From: Candidatus Stoquefichus sp.
GTDB taxonomy: Bacteria > Bacillota_I > Bacilli_A > Erysipelotrichales > Coprobacillaceae
NCBI GenBank assembly: GCA_021768625.1
Contig: JAETUM010000027.1
Coordinates: forward strand, 1-33,364
Length of the DNA stretch: 33,364 bases
Direction: 5' to 3'
Part shown: one piece after another, positions 23,121 to 32,497 of the stretch
Position numbering within the stretch: the stretch's first letter is position 1
How the letters are laid out: each line of letters starts with the position of its first letter
Notes under the pieces: generated by a model
What the model was told of the DNA's origin: nothing
The model's input: only the letters and a program-made list of their open reading frames with translations
The model's database searches: none
Made by a program: the position numbers and the translations under genes

Positions 23121-24038
23121 ATGGCTAAGTATTTATTAAAGCGTATACTAATTGGTATCGTTACATTGTTTGTTTTATCCAGTGTCACTTTCTTCTTGAT
23201 GAAAGCAACACCTGGTTCTCCTATTAGTAGTGAGAAATATAAAACACCTGAAGCTATGCAAGCAGCAATAGAAAAATATCATTTAGATAAACCAGTCATA
23301 GAACAGTATGGAATTTATATGAACGATTTATTACATGGTAACTTAGGAGAAAGTATGGTCTCTGAAGGAAGAACTGTTGCTTATTTTATTGGTAATGGAT
23401 TCCCAGTTACTGCAAAAGTTGGTTCTATTGCATTTGTAATAGCACTTGTTGGGGGAATTTCTTTAGGTACAGCAGCTGCTTTATCTGAGAAAAAATGGGT
23501 TAGTAATTTATGTATGTTTGTTGCAACAATTGGAGTGAGTATTCCTTCATTCTTAATTGCAATGTTATTGATTTTAGTGTTTGGGGTAACCTTACACATA
23601 TTCCCGTTTGTTGGTCTGCGTACACCAGCAAACTATGTAATGCCAGTTATAGCGTTATCTTTGTATCCAATTTCAATGATTTCGCGTTTAACTCGTAGTA
23701 GTATGATTGAAGTTATGAAGCAAGACTATATTATTCTTGCACGTTCAAAAGGAACACCTTATAAAAAGGTTGTTATTAAGCACGCTATTAAAAATGCAAT
23801 GCTTCCAGTAGTTACATATGCTGGACCAATGTTTGCGTTCTTATTAACAGGAAGCTTTGTTGTGGAAACAATATTCTCAATTCCAGGATTAGGTTCTACA
23901 TTCACATCTTGTATTATGAACAGAGATTATCCTGTTATTATGGGAGTAACAATTTTCTTAGGTATTTTGATTATTACGTTTAACTTGATTACAGACGTTA
24001 TTTCTGCTTCAATTGATCCAAGAATTAAATTAAAGTAA
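23121..24038 (+). CDS. oppB: Oligopeptide ABC transporter permease OppB
   Basis: The 305-residue protein is the first membrane subunit of a peptide importer. The N-terminal MAKYLLKRILIGIVTLFVLS helix is typical of DppB/OppB, followed by six helices in all and the EAA-type cytoplasmic loop (YIILARSKGTPYKKVVIKHAIKNA) that contacts the ATPases. The C-terminal FVVETIFSIPGLGS and YPVIMG segments are family hallmarks. I chose ATG 23121; an in-frame TTG at 23094 adds nine unusual residues. AAAGG lies 12 nt upstream, a weak placement. First gene of oppBCDFA. Confidence 0.93.
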   Translation: MAKYLLKRILIGIVTLFVLSSVTFFLMKATPGSPISSEKYKTPEAMQAAIEKYHLDKPVIEQYGIYMNDLLHGNLGESMVSEGRTVAYFIGNGFPVTAKVGSIAFVIALVGGISLGTAAALSEKKWVSNLCMFVATIGVSIPSFLIAMLLILVFGVTLHIFPFVGLRTPANYVMPVIALSLYPISMISRLTRSSMIEVMKQDYIILARSKGTPYKKVVIKHAIKNAMLPVVTYAGPMFAFLLTGSFVVETIFSIPGLGSTFTSCIMNRDYPVIMGVTIFLGILIITFNLITDVISASIDPRIKLK

Positions 24039-24050
24039 GGAGGAGATTAC

Positions 24051-24983
24051 ATGGATCTTAAAAAAGATGAATTAAAATTAACTCCGGATTTATTTGAAAA
24101 ATTGGATGAAAATGAAAAAAATGCGGAGAAGATTGCATATGAAAGTAAAACATATTTTCAAGATGCATGGGTCCGTTTTAAACAAAATAAATTGGCTCTT
24201 GCAGGATTATGCTTTATTATTTTCATGGTAGCGTGTTGTATTATTATTCCTATCATTTCACCATATACTTATGATGGTCAAGATATGACAAATAGTAATG
24301 CAGGAATGTCTATGGCTCATTTAATGGGTACTGATAAATTCGGAAGAGATATTTTAGTACGTATTATGTGTGGTGGACGTATTTCATTGAGCGTTGGTGC
24401 TATCGCAGCTTTAATTGCTTTAGTTATCGGAATTATTTATGGTGGTATTTCTGGATATGTAGGTGGAAAAGTTGATATGGTTATGATGCGTTTTGTTGAT
24501 ATGATGTATTCTATTCCAGATATGTTATATATCATCATGATTGTTGTTGTGCTTGAACCAAGTATGTTTTCTATCTTATTAGGTATTTCAATATCATCAT
24601 GGATGGGAATGGCAAGACAAGTCAGAGCACAAGTTATGACTTTAAAAGAACAAGAATTTTCACTTGCTGCATTTGTACTTGGAGCAAGTAAATCAAGAAT
24701 TTTATTTAAACACTTGATTATTAATAGTATGGGACCTATTATTGTATCTGTAACAATGTTAGTTCCTAGTGCAATATTTAATGAAGCTTTCTTAGGTTTC
24801 TTAGGAATTGGACTTTCTGCTCCTCAAGCAAGTTGGGGAACATTAGCTAATGATGCTCGTCAAATTATGATGGCATATCCTATGCAAGTTGTTTGGCCTG
24901 TATTAGCAATTTGTTTAACAATGTTAGCATTAAACTTTATTGGAGATGGATTAGGAGATGCTCTTGATCCAAAGAAAAAGTAG
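24051..24983 (+). CDS. oppC: Oligopeptide ABC transporter permease OppC
   Basis: The 310-residue second permease subunit has a soluble N-terminal tail of about 50 residues ending in AWVRFKQNKLALAG, a membrane helix, the periplasmic-side HLMGTDKFGRDILVRIM motif, and five further helices. The EAA loop is EFSLAAFVLGASKSRILFKH, and EAFLGFLGIGLSAPQASWGT near residue 250 is diagnostic of OppC/DppC. AAGGAGGAG precedes the ATG. It lies 12 nt after oppB and 11 nt before oppD. Confidence 0.95.
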   Translation: MDLKKDELKLTPDLFEKLDENEKNAEKIAYESKTYFQDAWVRFKQNKLALAGLCFIIFMVACCIIIPIISPYTYDGQDMTNSNAGMSMAHLMGTDKFGRDILVRIMCGGRISLSVGAIAALIALVIGIIYGGISGYVGGKVDMVMMRFVDMMYSIPDMLYIIMIVVVLEPSMFSILLGISISSWMGMARQVRAQVMTLKEQEFSLAAFVLGASKSRILFKHLIINSMGPIIVSVTMLVPSAIFNEAFLGFLGIGLSAPQASWGTLANDARQIMMAYPMQVVWPVLAICLTMLALNFIGDGLGDALDPKKK

Positions 24984-24994
24984 GTGAATAAAAT

Positions 24995-26002
24995 ATGGCA
25001 ATGTTAGATATAAAACATTTATCAACAGTGTTTAGTACTGAAAATGGGACTGTACAGGCAGTCAGAGATGTGACACTTCAAGTTGAAAAAGGAGAAATTC
25101 TTGGAATTGTTGGAGAATCAGGATCAGGTAAATCTCAAACTATGTATTCAGTTATGGGGTTATTGGCATCTAATGGACGTGTCGCTGAAGGAGATATCTC
25201 AATTGATGGTAGAGATATTTCACCAAAGAATTATTCAAAAAAAGAATATGATAAAATTATGTCGGATATAAGAGGAAATGAAATGGCAATGATTTTCCAA
25301 GATCCAATGACATTCTTGAACCCAGTTTTGACAATTGAAGATCAATTGATAGAACCAATTTTAAATCATAATGATATTTCTAAAAAAGAGGCATCTGAAA
25401 GAGCAATTGAATTAATGAGGAAGGTTGGAATTCCTTCACCAGAACAAAGAATTAAACAATATCCATTTCAATTCTCTGGTGGAATGCGTCAAAGAATTAT
25501 TATTGCGATGGCATTAGCATGTAATCCAAAGGTTATTATTGCTGATGAACCAACAACTGCTCTTGATGTAACAATTCAGGCACAAGTATTAGATTTAATT
25601 GCAAATCTTAAAGATGAAATTGATTCAAGTATTATTATGATTACACATGATTTAGGTGTGGTTGCAAGCATTTGTGATCGAATTGCGATTATGTATGGTG
25701 GAAAGATTGTGGAGATAGGGACAGCAGATGAAATTTTCTATGAACCTAAACATCCATATACAAAAGGATTGTTATCATGTATTTCTAATCCTGAGGAAAA
25801 GGAAAAGAAAGAACTTCATCCAATTCCTGGATCACCACCAGATTTATTGAATATTGGAAATTGGTGTCCATTTGTGGATAGATGTGAAAATGCTATGAAG
25901 GTTTGTAAAATGTCTATGCCTGATGAACAAGAATTTAGTAAAACTCATTATTGTTCATGTTGGTTGACTCATCCTTTAGCTAAAGAAGGGGCGGATGAAT
26001 AA
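24995..26002 (+). CDS. oppD: Oligopeptide ABC transporter ATP-binding protein OppD
   Basis: The 335-residue ATPase has Walker A GESGSGKS near residue 41, a Q-loop in AMIFQDPMTFLNPV, the ABC signature FSGGMRQRI near 158, and Walker B VIIADEPTTALD near 178. The C-terminal oligopeptide/dipeptide extension contains a cysteine cluster (CPFVDRCENAMKVC and CSC), which in several homologues binds an iron-sulphur cluster. Its stop codon overlaps the oppF start by one base (TAATG). Confidence 0.95.
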   Translation: MAMLDIKHLSTVFSTENGTVQAVRDVTLQVEKGEILGIVGESGSGKSQTMYSVMGLLASNGRVAEGDISIDGRDISPKNYSKKEYDKIMSDIRGNEMAMIFQDPMTFLNPVLTIEDQLIEPILNHNDISKKEASERAIELMRKVGIPSPEQRIKQYPFQFSGGMRQRIIIAMALACNPKVIIADEPTTALDVTIQAQVLDLIANLKDEIDSSIIMITHDLGVVASICDRIAIMYGGKIVEIGTADEIFYEPKHPYTKGLLSCISNPEEKEKKELHPIPGSPPDLLNIGNWCPFVDRCENAMKVCKMSMPDEQEFSKTHYCSCWLTHPLAKEGADE

Positions 26003-26985
26003 TGGCTAATCCTATTTTAGAATTAGAAAATTTAAAGGTATACTTTAATGTTGGTGGAGGTTTTCTTAAGAAAAAAGATGTTGTTAAAGCTGTTGATGGG
26101 ATTTCTTTGAAAATCTATCCTGGTGAGACTTTTGGACTTGTCGGAGAATCAGGTTGTGGGAAATCAACAACAGGACGAGCAATTGTTAAAATTAATCAAC
26201 CAACAGAAGGTAAAATTCTTGTTAATGGAGAAGATATTACAATAATTAAAGGTGCAAATTTGAAAAAATTCAAACAAGATGTTCAAATGATTTTCCAAGA
26301 TCCATATGCAAGTTTGAATCCACGTATGACAGTTGGAGAAATTATTAAAGAGCCAATGGATATCCATGGTATTTATAAAACAAATGAAGAAAAAGAGAAG
26401 AGAGTGAGAGAATTATTAGAATTGGTTGGATTAAAGCCAGACCATATTCGTAGATATCCTCATGAATTCTCAGGAGGACAAAGACAGAGAATTGGGATTG
26501 CAAGAACACTTGCGTTAAATCCTAAATTCATTGTTTGTGATGAGCCGATTTCTGCGCTGGATGTATCTATTCAGGCGCAAGTTATAAACTTGCTTGAAAA
26601 AATTCAGGCAGAGATGGGAATTTCCTATCTATTTATAGCTCATGATTTGAGTATGGTTAAACACATTTCAGATCGTATAGGTGTAATGTATTTGGGAAAC
26701 TTAGTGGAAGTAGGAGATAGTGATGAATTGTATAACAATCCATTACATCCTTACACAAAAGCACTTTTGTCATCTGTACCTATTCCAGATCCAAGAGTTG
26801 CTAAAAGTAGGGAGAGAATTGTTTTACAAGGTGAATTACCTAGTCCTATTAACCCACCTTCAGGATGTGTGTTTAGAACACGTTGTCCGAAGGCTATGGA
26901 AAAATGCTCTCAATGTAAGCCTGAACTAAAAAAGGTAAAGGATCGTATGGTAGCATGTTTCCTATATGATGGTGATAAAGAATAA
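26002..26985 (+). CDS. oppF: Oligopeptide ABC transporter ATP-binding protein OppF
   Basis: The 327-residue partner ATPase has Walker A GESGCGKSTTGRAI near residue 50, the Q-loop QMIFQDPYASLNPRM, signature FSGGQRQRIGIAR and Walker B FIVCDEPISALDVS. The C-terminal extension also carries a Cys cluster (GCVFRTRCPKAMEKCSQC). Its start overlaps the oppD stop by one base, so the two are translationally coupled and probably form the heterodimer of the importer. Confidence 0.95.
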   Translation: MANPILELENLKVYFNVGGGFLKKKDVVKAVDGISLKIYPGETFGLVGESGCGKSTTGRAIVKINQPTEGKILVNGEDITIIKGANLKKFKQDVQMIFQDPYASLNPRMTVGEIIKEPMDIHGIYKTNEEKEKRVRELLELVGLKPDHIRRYPHEFSGGQRQRIGIARTLALNPKFIVCDEPISALDVSIQAQVINLLEKIQAEMGISYLFIAHDLSMVKHISDRIGVMYLGNLVEVGDSDELYNNPLHPYTKALLSSVPIPDPRVAKSRERIVLQGELPSPINPPSGCVFRTRCPKAMEKCSQCKPELKKVKDRMVACFLYDGDKE

Positions 26986-27002
26986 GAAAGGAGAAAAACA
27001 CA

Positions 27003-28634
27003 ATGAAAAAATTATTAGGTTCTTTATTATGCTTAGCAATGGTAGTTGGACTTACTGGTTGTGGAGATGGTGGAAGTGATCGTGCAGACAAAACAACACT
27101 TCGTACTGCTAAAGGTGGAGACATCGAAGTTATGGATCCTGCTATCGTAGATGACTCAGTAACTGCTAACGTATTATGCCAAATGTATGAAGGATTATAT
27201 AAGTTGGACAAAGATGGAAATGCTGTTCCTAATGTAGCAGTTGATATGCCAACAATCAGTGAAGATGGTTTAACTTATACAATCAAATTAAATGAAGGGA
27301 TTAAATGGAGCGATGGTCAACCATTAAAAGCTGGAGATTTCGTTTATGCATGGAAACGTGCAGCTGCAATGGGAACTGGAACTGCATATTATTCTCAATT
27401 CATTAACAAAATCAAAAACGGTGGTACTGGTAAAGCTTTAAAATCTATGGATGATTTAAAAGATTTCGGAGCTGTAGCTAAAGATGATACAACTATCGTT
27501 ATCACATTAAAACAAAAATGTGCTTACTTTACATCTTTATTAACTAACACAGTATTCTACCCAGTACGTCAAGATGCTGTTGAAAAAGATGGAGCTAATC
27601 CATTAAAGAGTGTATGGTCTAATAGAACTGAAACTCCAGTTAATGGTGCTTTCTATGCAAGCAAGATTGATTCAAAAGATGAAGTTGTTTTAACTAAAAA
27701 TAAAAATTATCGTGCTGCTGATGAAGTTTCATTAGAAACTATCTCAATCAAAGTTATGTCAGATTCAAGTTCACAAACAAGTGCATTCCAATCTGGTGAA
27801 ATTGATTGGGCAGATACAATCAACCTTGATACAGTTAATGCTGATGAAAGTTTAAAATCTAGCATTTATGCTATCGAACCATTTGTATGTAATTACTATG
27901 TATTAATGAATGCTGGTGATGAAAATACTAGAAAAGAATTAAAAGATCCAGAAATCAGAGCTGCTTTCGCAATGGCTATTAATCGTGAAAACGTTCTTAA
28001 AGCATCTGGTAAAGGTGATTATGCTTATGAATTAAATAACTTAGTTCCTAAAGGAATTCCTGATACAACTGGAGATTTCACTACTAACAATGGTAACAAA
28101 TGGTCTGGTGGATATAACTTAGCTGAAGCTCAAAAGATTATGAAAGCTAAAGGTTATAGTGAAAACAACATGTTGAAATTATCATATAGTTATAATGATG
28201 TTCCTATGCATAAAGATGTTGCTCAAGCTATGCAAGCTTCATTAAAAGAAGCTTATATTGATTTAGAATTAAAGACTGCTGAGTTACAAACATTCTTCTC
28301 TAATCGTGATAAGGGTGAATTTGAAACTTGCCGTCATGCTATGACTGCTGACTTCTTAGATCCAATGGCTTACTTATCAATGTATTATGGTAAAGATACT
28401 GCTGCTAATACTGTTGATGATAAGAAATATGAAGATATGATTGATGCAGCAGAAAAATTAGATGGTGCAGATCGTTTCGCTAAATTAGCTGAAGCTGAAA
28501 AATATTTAGTTGAAAATCATTATGTAGTACCTTTATTTGGATATACTGATCCATTCTTAAAGGCTGCTGATCTTGAAGGTGTAACTTCTTCACCAGAAGG
28601 ACATTTTGATTTAACTAGAGCTAAATTTAAATAA
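27003..28634 (+). CDS. oppA: Oligopeptide-binding lipoprotein OppA
   Basis: The 543-residue extracellular substrate-binding protein (SBP_bac_5) delivers peptides to OppBCDF. A lipoprotein signal peptide ends in the lipobox LTGC with Cys20. The mature part starts with a Gly/Asp-rich linker; LRTAKGGDIEVMDPAIVDD, YEGLYKLDKDGNAVP and LTYTIKLNEGIKWSDGQPL are typical. It lies 17 nt after oppF with AAAGGAG. Codon choice differs from its neighbours, with more ATC, AAC, TTC and GCT, as expected for an abundant protein. A strong terminator follows. Position last in the operon is uncommon but not rare. Confidence 0.94.
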   Translation: MKKLLGSLLCLAMVVGLTGCGDGGSDRADKTTLRTAKGGDIEVMDPAIVDDSVTANVLCQMYEGLYKLDKDGNAVPNVAVDMPTISEDGLTYTIKLNEGIKWSDGQPLKAGDFVYAWKRAAAMGTGTAYYSQFINKIKNGGTGKALKSMDDLKDFGAVAKDDTTIVITLKQKCAYFTSLLTNTVFYPVRQDAVEKDGANPLKSVWSNRTETPVNGAFYASKIDSKDEVVLTKNKNYRAADEVSLETISIKVMSDSSSQTSAFQSGEIDWADTINLDTVNADESLKSSIYAIEPFVCNYYVLMNAGDENTRKELKDPEIRAAFAMAINRENVLKASGKGDYAYELNNLVPKGIPDTTGDFTTNNGNKWSGGYNLAEAQKIMKAKGYSENNMLKLSYSYNDVPMHKDVAQAMQASLKEAYIDLELKTAELQTFFSNRDKGEFETCRHAMTADFLDPMAYLSMYYGKDTAANTVDDKKYEDMIDAAEKLDGADRFAKLAEAEKYLVENHYVVPLFGYTDPFLKAADLEGVTSSPEGHFDLTRAKFK

Positions 28635-28641
28635 AAAGTTG

Positions 28642-28668
28642 AACAGGTGTCTTTTGACACCTGTTTTA
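28642..28668 (+). terminator. Terminator of the opp operon
   Basis: AACAGGTGTC (28642-28651) pairs perfectly with GACACCTGTT (28656-28665) around TTTT, followed by TTTTA. The TTGACA in its loop and right arm may also be the -35 box of the next gene. Confidence 0.88.
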
Positions 28669-28680
28669 ATATGTTATAAT
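28654..28680 (+). promoter_or_regulatory. Promoter of the M24 peptidase gene, overlapping the opp terminator
   Basis: TTGACA (28654-28659) lies within the terminator hairpin; an extended -10 TGTTATAAT follows at 28672-28680. The 15-bp spacing is short, but the extended -10 could compensate. Confidence 0.55.
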
Positions 28681-28704
28681 AAGCGAAGAAAGGATGTGCG
28701 AAAT

Positions 28705-29931
28705 ATGAAAATTAAATCAACAAGAGAGCAAAATGAAATTAAAGATGTCTGTCTTAAGGAAAGATTAGAACTAATTGTCCCTAAAGTTTTAAAAGATTCA
28801 AAAGCTGATATGTGGATTGTTGCAAGTAAAGAATATCATGAAGATTTGGTTTTTGATTCTATAACACCAGCAAGTTATCTAACGGCTAGACGTATTACAA
28901 TGTTAGTATTTGTCAAAGATGGTAATGAAGTTAAGAGACTATCATTAAGTATGCCTGATGGTGCACTAAATAGTTTTTACCCACAATATTGGAAGTTTGG
29001 GGAAGAAGAACAAATGGAAGCATTGAATCGTTTATTAGTAGAATATGATCCAAAAAATATTGCTATTAATATATCAGAAGATCATACATATGCAGATGGT
29101 TTAAGCTATGGGTTATATCAAACTTTCTTAAAAGAAGTAAAAGCACCTTATAATGAAAGATTTATGGTAGATCCAATGATCCCAATTAAAATAATGGAAA
29201 TTAGAACACCCACTGAATTTACATTATATCCTGAATTAATGGATTTAGCATTCTCAGTTATTGAGGAGGCATTTAGTTTAAAAGTCATTGAACCAGGAAA
29301 AACAACTTGTCAAGATGTTGAATATTTTATGATGGATAAAGTTACACAAAGTGGGTTACAATATTGGTTCTCTCCTACTATTGACTTGCAAAGAGAAGGT
29401 CATGATGGAGTCATTTATGAAGGTGTTATAGAGAAAGGTGACTTATTACATTGTGATTTTGGTATAAAATATCTTAATTTATGTAGTGATACACAAAGAC
29501 TTGCGTATGTTGCTAAAGATGATGATGAAGATATTCCTCAATGGATGAAAGATGGGTTTAAAGTCAATAATCGTTTCCAAGATATTGTTGGCGAATGTAT
29601 GGCTGATGGAAAGAGTGGAAATGATGTTTTAATGGATGCATTGAATAAAGCACATGAAGAAGGTATTGATGCATGCTTGTATTCTCACCCATGTAATATT
29701 TATGGACATGGTCCAGGAACAACTATTGGTTTATGGAACAATCAAAATCCTATTCCTATTAGAGGAGATATTCTTATGTCATATGATACTGTCTATGCTT
29801 TAGAATTAAATATTAAATACATACATGATGGTATTCAATATACAATTTGTAGTGAAGAAACAGTTTCATTTACAAAAGATGGATTAACATTCTTATATCC
29901 AAACAGAGATAAGATTTATTTTATAAAATAA
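28705..29931 (+). CDS. M24 family metallopeptidase
   Basis: The 408-residue protein has the pita-bread M24 fold in its C-terminal half. Predicted metal ligands are all present: Asp near 250 (HCDFGIKY), Asp near 261 (CSDTQRLAYV), His near 335 (IYGHGPGTTIGLW), Glu near 367 (YALELNI) and Glu near 384 (SEETVSF). The N-terminal creatinase-like domain (residues about 10-160) is diverged. It may be a Xaa-Pro peptidase or another aminopeptidase; it is only distantly like the three-domain enzyme at 2081-3835. ATG 28705 has AAAGGA about 10 nt upstream; an upstream reading-frame extension runs back through the opp terminator and is rejected. Being next to opp supports a role in peptide breakdown. Confidence 0.83.
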   Translation: MKIKSTREQNEIKDVCLKERLELIVPKVLKDSKADMWIVASKEYHEDLVFDSITPASYLTARRITMLVFVKDGNEVKRLSLSMPDGALNSFYPQYWKFGEEEQMEALNRLLVEYDPKNIAINISEDHTYADGLSYGLYQTFLKEVKAPYNERFMVDPMIPIKIMEIRTPTEFTLYPELMDLAFSVIEEAFSLKVIEPGKTTCQDVEYFMMDKVTQSGLQYWFSPTIDLQREGHDGVIYEGVIEKGDLLHCDFGIKYLNLCSDTQRLAYVAKDDDEDIPQWMKDGFKVNNRFQDIVGECMADGKSGNDVLMDALNKAHEEGIDACLYSHPCNIYGHGPGTTIGLWNNQNPIPIRGDILMSYDTVYALELNIKYIHDGIQYTICSEETVSFTKDGLTFLYPNRDKIYFIK

Positions 29932-29933
29932 AA

Positions 29934-29968
29934 AAAAGAAGAATGATTTTAACTTCATTCTTCTTTTT
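29934..29968. terminator. Bidirectional terminator between convergent genes
   Basis: GAAGAATGA (29938-29946) pairs with TCATTCTTC (29955-29963), with A-run before and T-run after. It serves the M24 gene and the minus-strand aminotransferase, whose stop codon lies at 29967-29969. Confidence 0.85.
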
Positions 29969-31187
29969 ATAAACCTTTTTCTTTTGCAAGTTGAATAAGA
30001 CAATCTTTAATTTTTAAGAACGCTTCCTTTGCCTTTTGATCATCTGCTAAACAAGCATGGACGATTCTCAAATATCCTTCACCTTGTGTTCCATAAGGAG
30101 TTCCTTCATTAACAGAAATGTGAGCATGTTTTAATAAATATGCAGCTACCTCTTGACTTGTACCAAGTTTGGAAATATCTAACCAAGAAAGAATACCACT
30201 TTCTGGCTTAATAACTTTCACATGAGGAATAGAAGAGAAAACTTCATAAGCTATATTCCTTCGTCTTAATAAACGTTGATGATATTCTTCTAAAATACTC
30301 TCATCTTGTAAGGCTGTAATAGCAGCTTTTTGAGCCAATGTATTTGTAGCACCTAATACATTAACAGTTCCTCCATAATAAACATCCATTAATTGATCAT
30401 CTGCAACAATATATCCAACTCTTAAACCAGATAATCCTAATCCCTTAGAAATCGAAAAAGTAGTAATAGTTCTTTCAAACATCCCATCGATTGTCATTGG
30501 TGCAATCATTTTGTTATCATCATAAATATGATCTTCAAAAGCTTGGTCACATACAAGAACTAAATCATATTTTTTGATAAAATCACATAAGTCGGTTAAT
30601 GATTTTTTATTAAAAACTGTTCCAGTAGGATTATTTGGATGTGTGATAACTACCATTTTTGTATTCTTTGTAACACGTTTTTCAAACTCTTGAATATCTA
30701 TTTGATATCCATTTTCTGGATATAGTGGAACATGAACGGCTTTTGCTCCACAAAGTTTTGCATTTAAAAAGTTTGATGGATAACTTGGATCTGGAATCAA
30801 AACTTCATCACCTTCACTTAAGAATGGTAACATAGCATATAATAAACCAGAATCAGAACCAGGTGTAATTAAAATGTTACGACTTGGATCAAGTTCCAAA
30901 TGATAATTCTTTTTAATTCTCTGTGCAATAATTTCCCTTAATTTTCTATCTCCCATAGGCATAGTATAATGTGAAGGGAAACCGCTCTTGATTTCATCAA
31001 TCATGGTTTTCTCAACAGATGCAGGTATAGATGGATCAGGAAAGAAAGGATCTGCCCATGACATCATTGTATAACCTTGTGCAATAAGATTTCCAACATT
31101 TTCTCCCACATCAGCTTTTGTAACTTTTGTAAAAAGACCGCCTTGTAAATCTCCAAAACGATGATTCATTTTATCTTTAACACTCAT
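29967..31187 (-). CDS. Class I/II pyridoxal-phosphate aminotransferase
   Basis: The 406-residue enzyme has the fold type I signature. Early residues include SHYTMPMGDRKLREIIAQRI and PGSDSGLLYAMLPFLSEGDEVLIPDPSYPS. VVITHPNNPTGTV carries the conserved Asn, LVCDQAFEDHIYDD the Asp that contacts the PLP ring, and FSISKGLGLSGLRVGYIVA the Schiff-base Lys. Length is typical. The amino donor is not predictable; being coupled with pepT suggests a role in using amino acids freed from peptides. AAAGGAG precedes the ATG, which lies 11 nt inside the end of pepT. Confidence 0.9.
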   Translation of the reverse strand: MSVKDKMNHRFGDLQGGLFTKVTKADVGENVGNLIAQGYTMMSWADPFFPDPSIPASVEKTMIDEIKSGFPSHYTMPMGDRKLREIIAQRIKKNYHLELDPSRNILITPGSDSGLLYAMLPFLSEGDEVLIPDPSYPSNFLNAKLCGAKAVHVPLYPENGYQIDIQEFEKRVTKNTKMVVITHPNNPTGTVFNKKSLTDLCDFIKKYDLVLVCDQAFEDHIYDDNKMIAPMTIDGMFERTITTFSISKGLGLSGLRVGYIVADDQLMDVYYGGTVNVLGATNTLAQKAAITALQDESILEEYHQRLLRRRNIAYEVFSSIPHVKVIKPESGILSWLDISKLGTSQEVAAYLLKHAHISVNEGTPYGTQGEGYLRIVHACLADDQKAKEAFLKIKDCLIQLAKEKGL

Positions 31188-32415
31188 TGCTTTTCTCCTT
31201 TACATTATTTGAAATTAATTTCAATAAAACTTCAACTTGTTTTTCCATCATTGTAAGAGATACAAATTCATATGGGCCATGACAATTATATCCGCCTGTA
31301 CCTAAGTTAGGACATGGAAGCCCCATATATGTTAATCTAGCACCATCAGTTCCACCACGAATAGGGATAGTATTTGGTTCAATACCACAATCAGATAATG
31401 CTTGTTTTGCATAATCAACTATATACATATGATCTAACATATGTTCTTTCATATTTAAATAACTTTGTTCAATCTTAACTTCAACAATAGCATATCCATA
31501 TTTTTTATTTAAGAAATCAGCAATATCATTAAAATTTTGACATTGTTTTTTAGCAAGTTCTAAGTCGTGGTTTCTAATGATATATTCCATTGTTGTTTCT
31601 TCACAGTTACCATTTAAATCATGTAAATGATTAAATCCTTCATAGTCAGATGTAGATTCAGGTCTTTCATGGACAGGAAGTAAACTATCAAACTCATATG
31701 CGACTCTTAAAGAGTTAATCATTTTATTCTTTGCATATCCAGGATGAATGCTCCTTCCATGAATATAAACTGTTGCACTAAATGCATTAAAGTTTTCATA
31801 TTCAAGTTCTGCAATATTACCACCATCTATTGTATAAGCATAGTCGGCATTAAACTTTTGAACATCAAAGCAATCAGTCCCACGTCCAACTTCCTCATCA
31901 GGAGTGAATGCTATTTTTATATCGTTATGTTTGAACTCAGGATGTTGCTGAATGTATTGAGCAACTTGCATAATAATAGCAATACCAGCTTTATCATCAG
32001 CTCCTAAAAGAGTTGTTCCATCAGTAGTTATTAACGTATGATGTATCAATCCTAATAAGTCAGGAAACTCTTGAGGATCTAGTACGAGTTTTTTTTCTTT
32101 ATTAAGGAGAATGCAGTCTCCCTGATAATTTTCGATGATATTTGTATGAATATCTTTACCAGAAGCATCTGGTGAAGTGTCCATATGGGCAATAAATCCA
32201 ATCACGTCGCCTATATTTCCATTGTTTGAAGGAATTGTTGCATAAACAATTCCAGATGGATCTAGTTCAACTTTTTTAATTCCCAAGGAAATAATTTCAT
32301 CTTTTAAGTATTCAGCAAGCTTTAATTGCTTTTGTGACGAAGGGGTCGTATTTGATTGTGGATCAGATTGAGTATCAAAACTCACATATTTTAAAAATCT
32401 TTCTTTTATATTCAT
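31177..32415 (-). CDS. pepT: Tripeptide aminopeptidase (peptidase T)
   Basis: The 412-residue M20B zinc enzyme removes the N-terminal residue of tripeptides. Visible motifs are GFIAHMDTSPDASGKD (first His and Asp), LLGADDKAGIAI (bridging Asp), AFTPDEEVGRGTDCFD (catalytic Glu), YTIDGGNIAELEYENF, and the C-terminal IPIRGGTDGARLTYMG with the final His in GGYNCHGPYE. Length is standard for PepT. The start codon is ATG 32415. The minus strand carries TATAAT at 32444-32439. Its end overlaps the aminotransferase start by 11 nt, so both are co-transcribed and probably coupled. Confidence 0.95.
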   Translation of the reverse strand: MNIKERFLKYVSFDTQSDPQSNTTPSSQKQLKLAEYLKDEIISLGIKKVELDPSGIVYATIPSNNGNIGDVIGFIAHMDTSPDASGKDIHTNIIENYQGDCILLNKEKKLVLDPQEFPDLLGLIHHTLITTDGTTLLGADDKAGIAIIMQVAQYIQQHPEFKHNDIKIAFTPDEEVGRGTDCFDVQKFNADYAYTIDGGNIAELEYENFNAFSATVYIHGRSIHPGYAKNKMINSLRVAYEFDSLLPVHERPESTSDYEGFNHLHDLNGNCEETTMEYIIRNHDLELAKKQCQNFNDIADFLNKKYGYAIVEVKIEQSYLNMKEHMLDHMYIVDYAKQALSDCGIEPNTIPIRGGTDGARLTYMGLPCPNLGTGGYNCHGPYEFVSLTMMEKQVEVLLKLISNNVKEKSNEC

Positions 32416-32438
32416 TTTATAACCTCGCTTTCTTTTCT

Positions 32439-32476
32439 ATTATACATGGAAAATTGATATTTATCTATGCTATAAT
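32439..32476. promoter_or_regulatory. Divergent promoters of pepT and the nitroreductase
   Basis: The minus strand has TATAAT at 32444-32439 for pepT. The plus strand has an extended -10 TGCTATAAT at 32468-32476 for the nitroreductase. The two -10 elements are about 25 bp apart back to back, so RNA polymerase binding at one may interfere with the other. Confidence 0.55.
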
Positions 32477-32497
32477 AAAACAAAGGAGAAGATAATT

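Noticed and set aside
26894-27211. A 105-codon minus-strand open frame across the oppF-oppA junction
   Set aside because: It covers the ribosome site and lipoprotein signal peptide of oppA on the other strand and has no recognisable domain.
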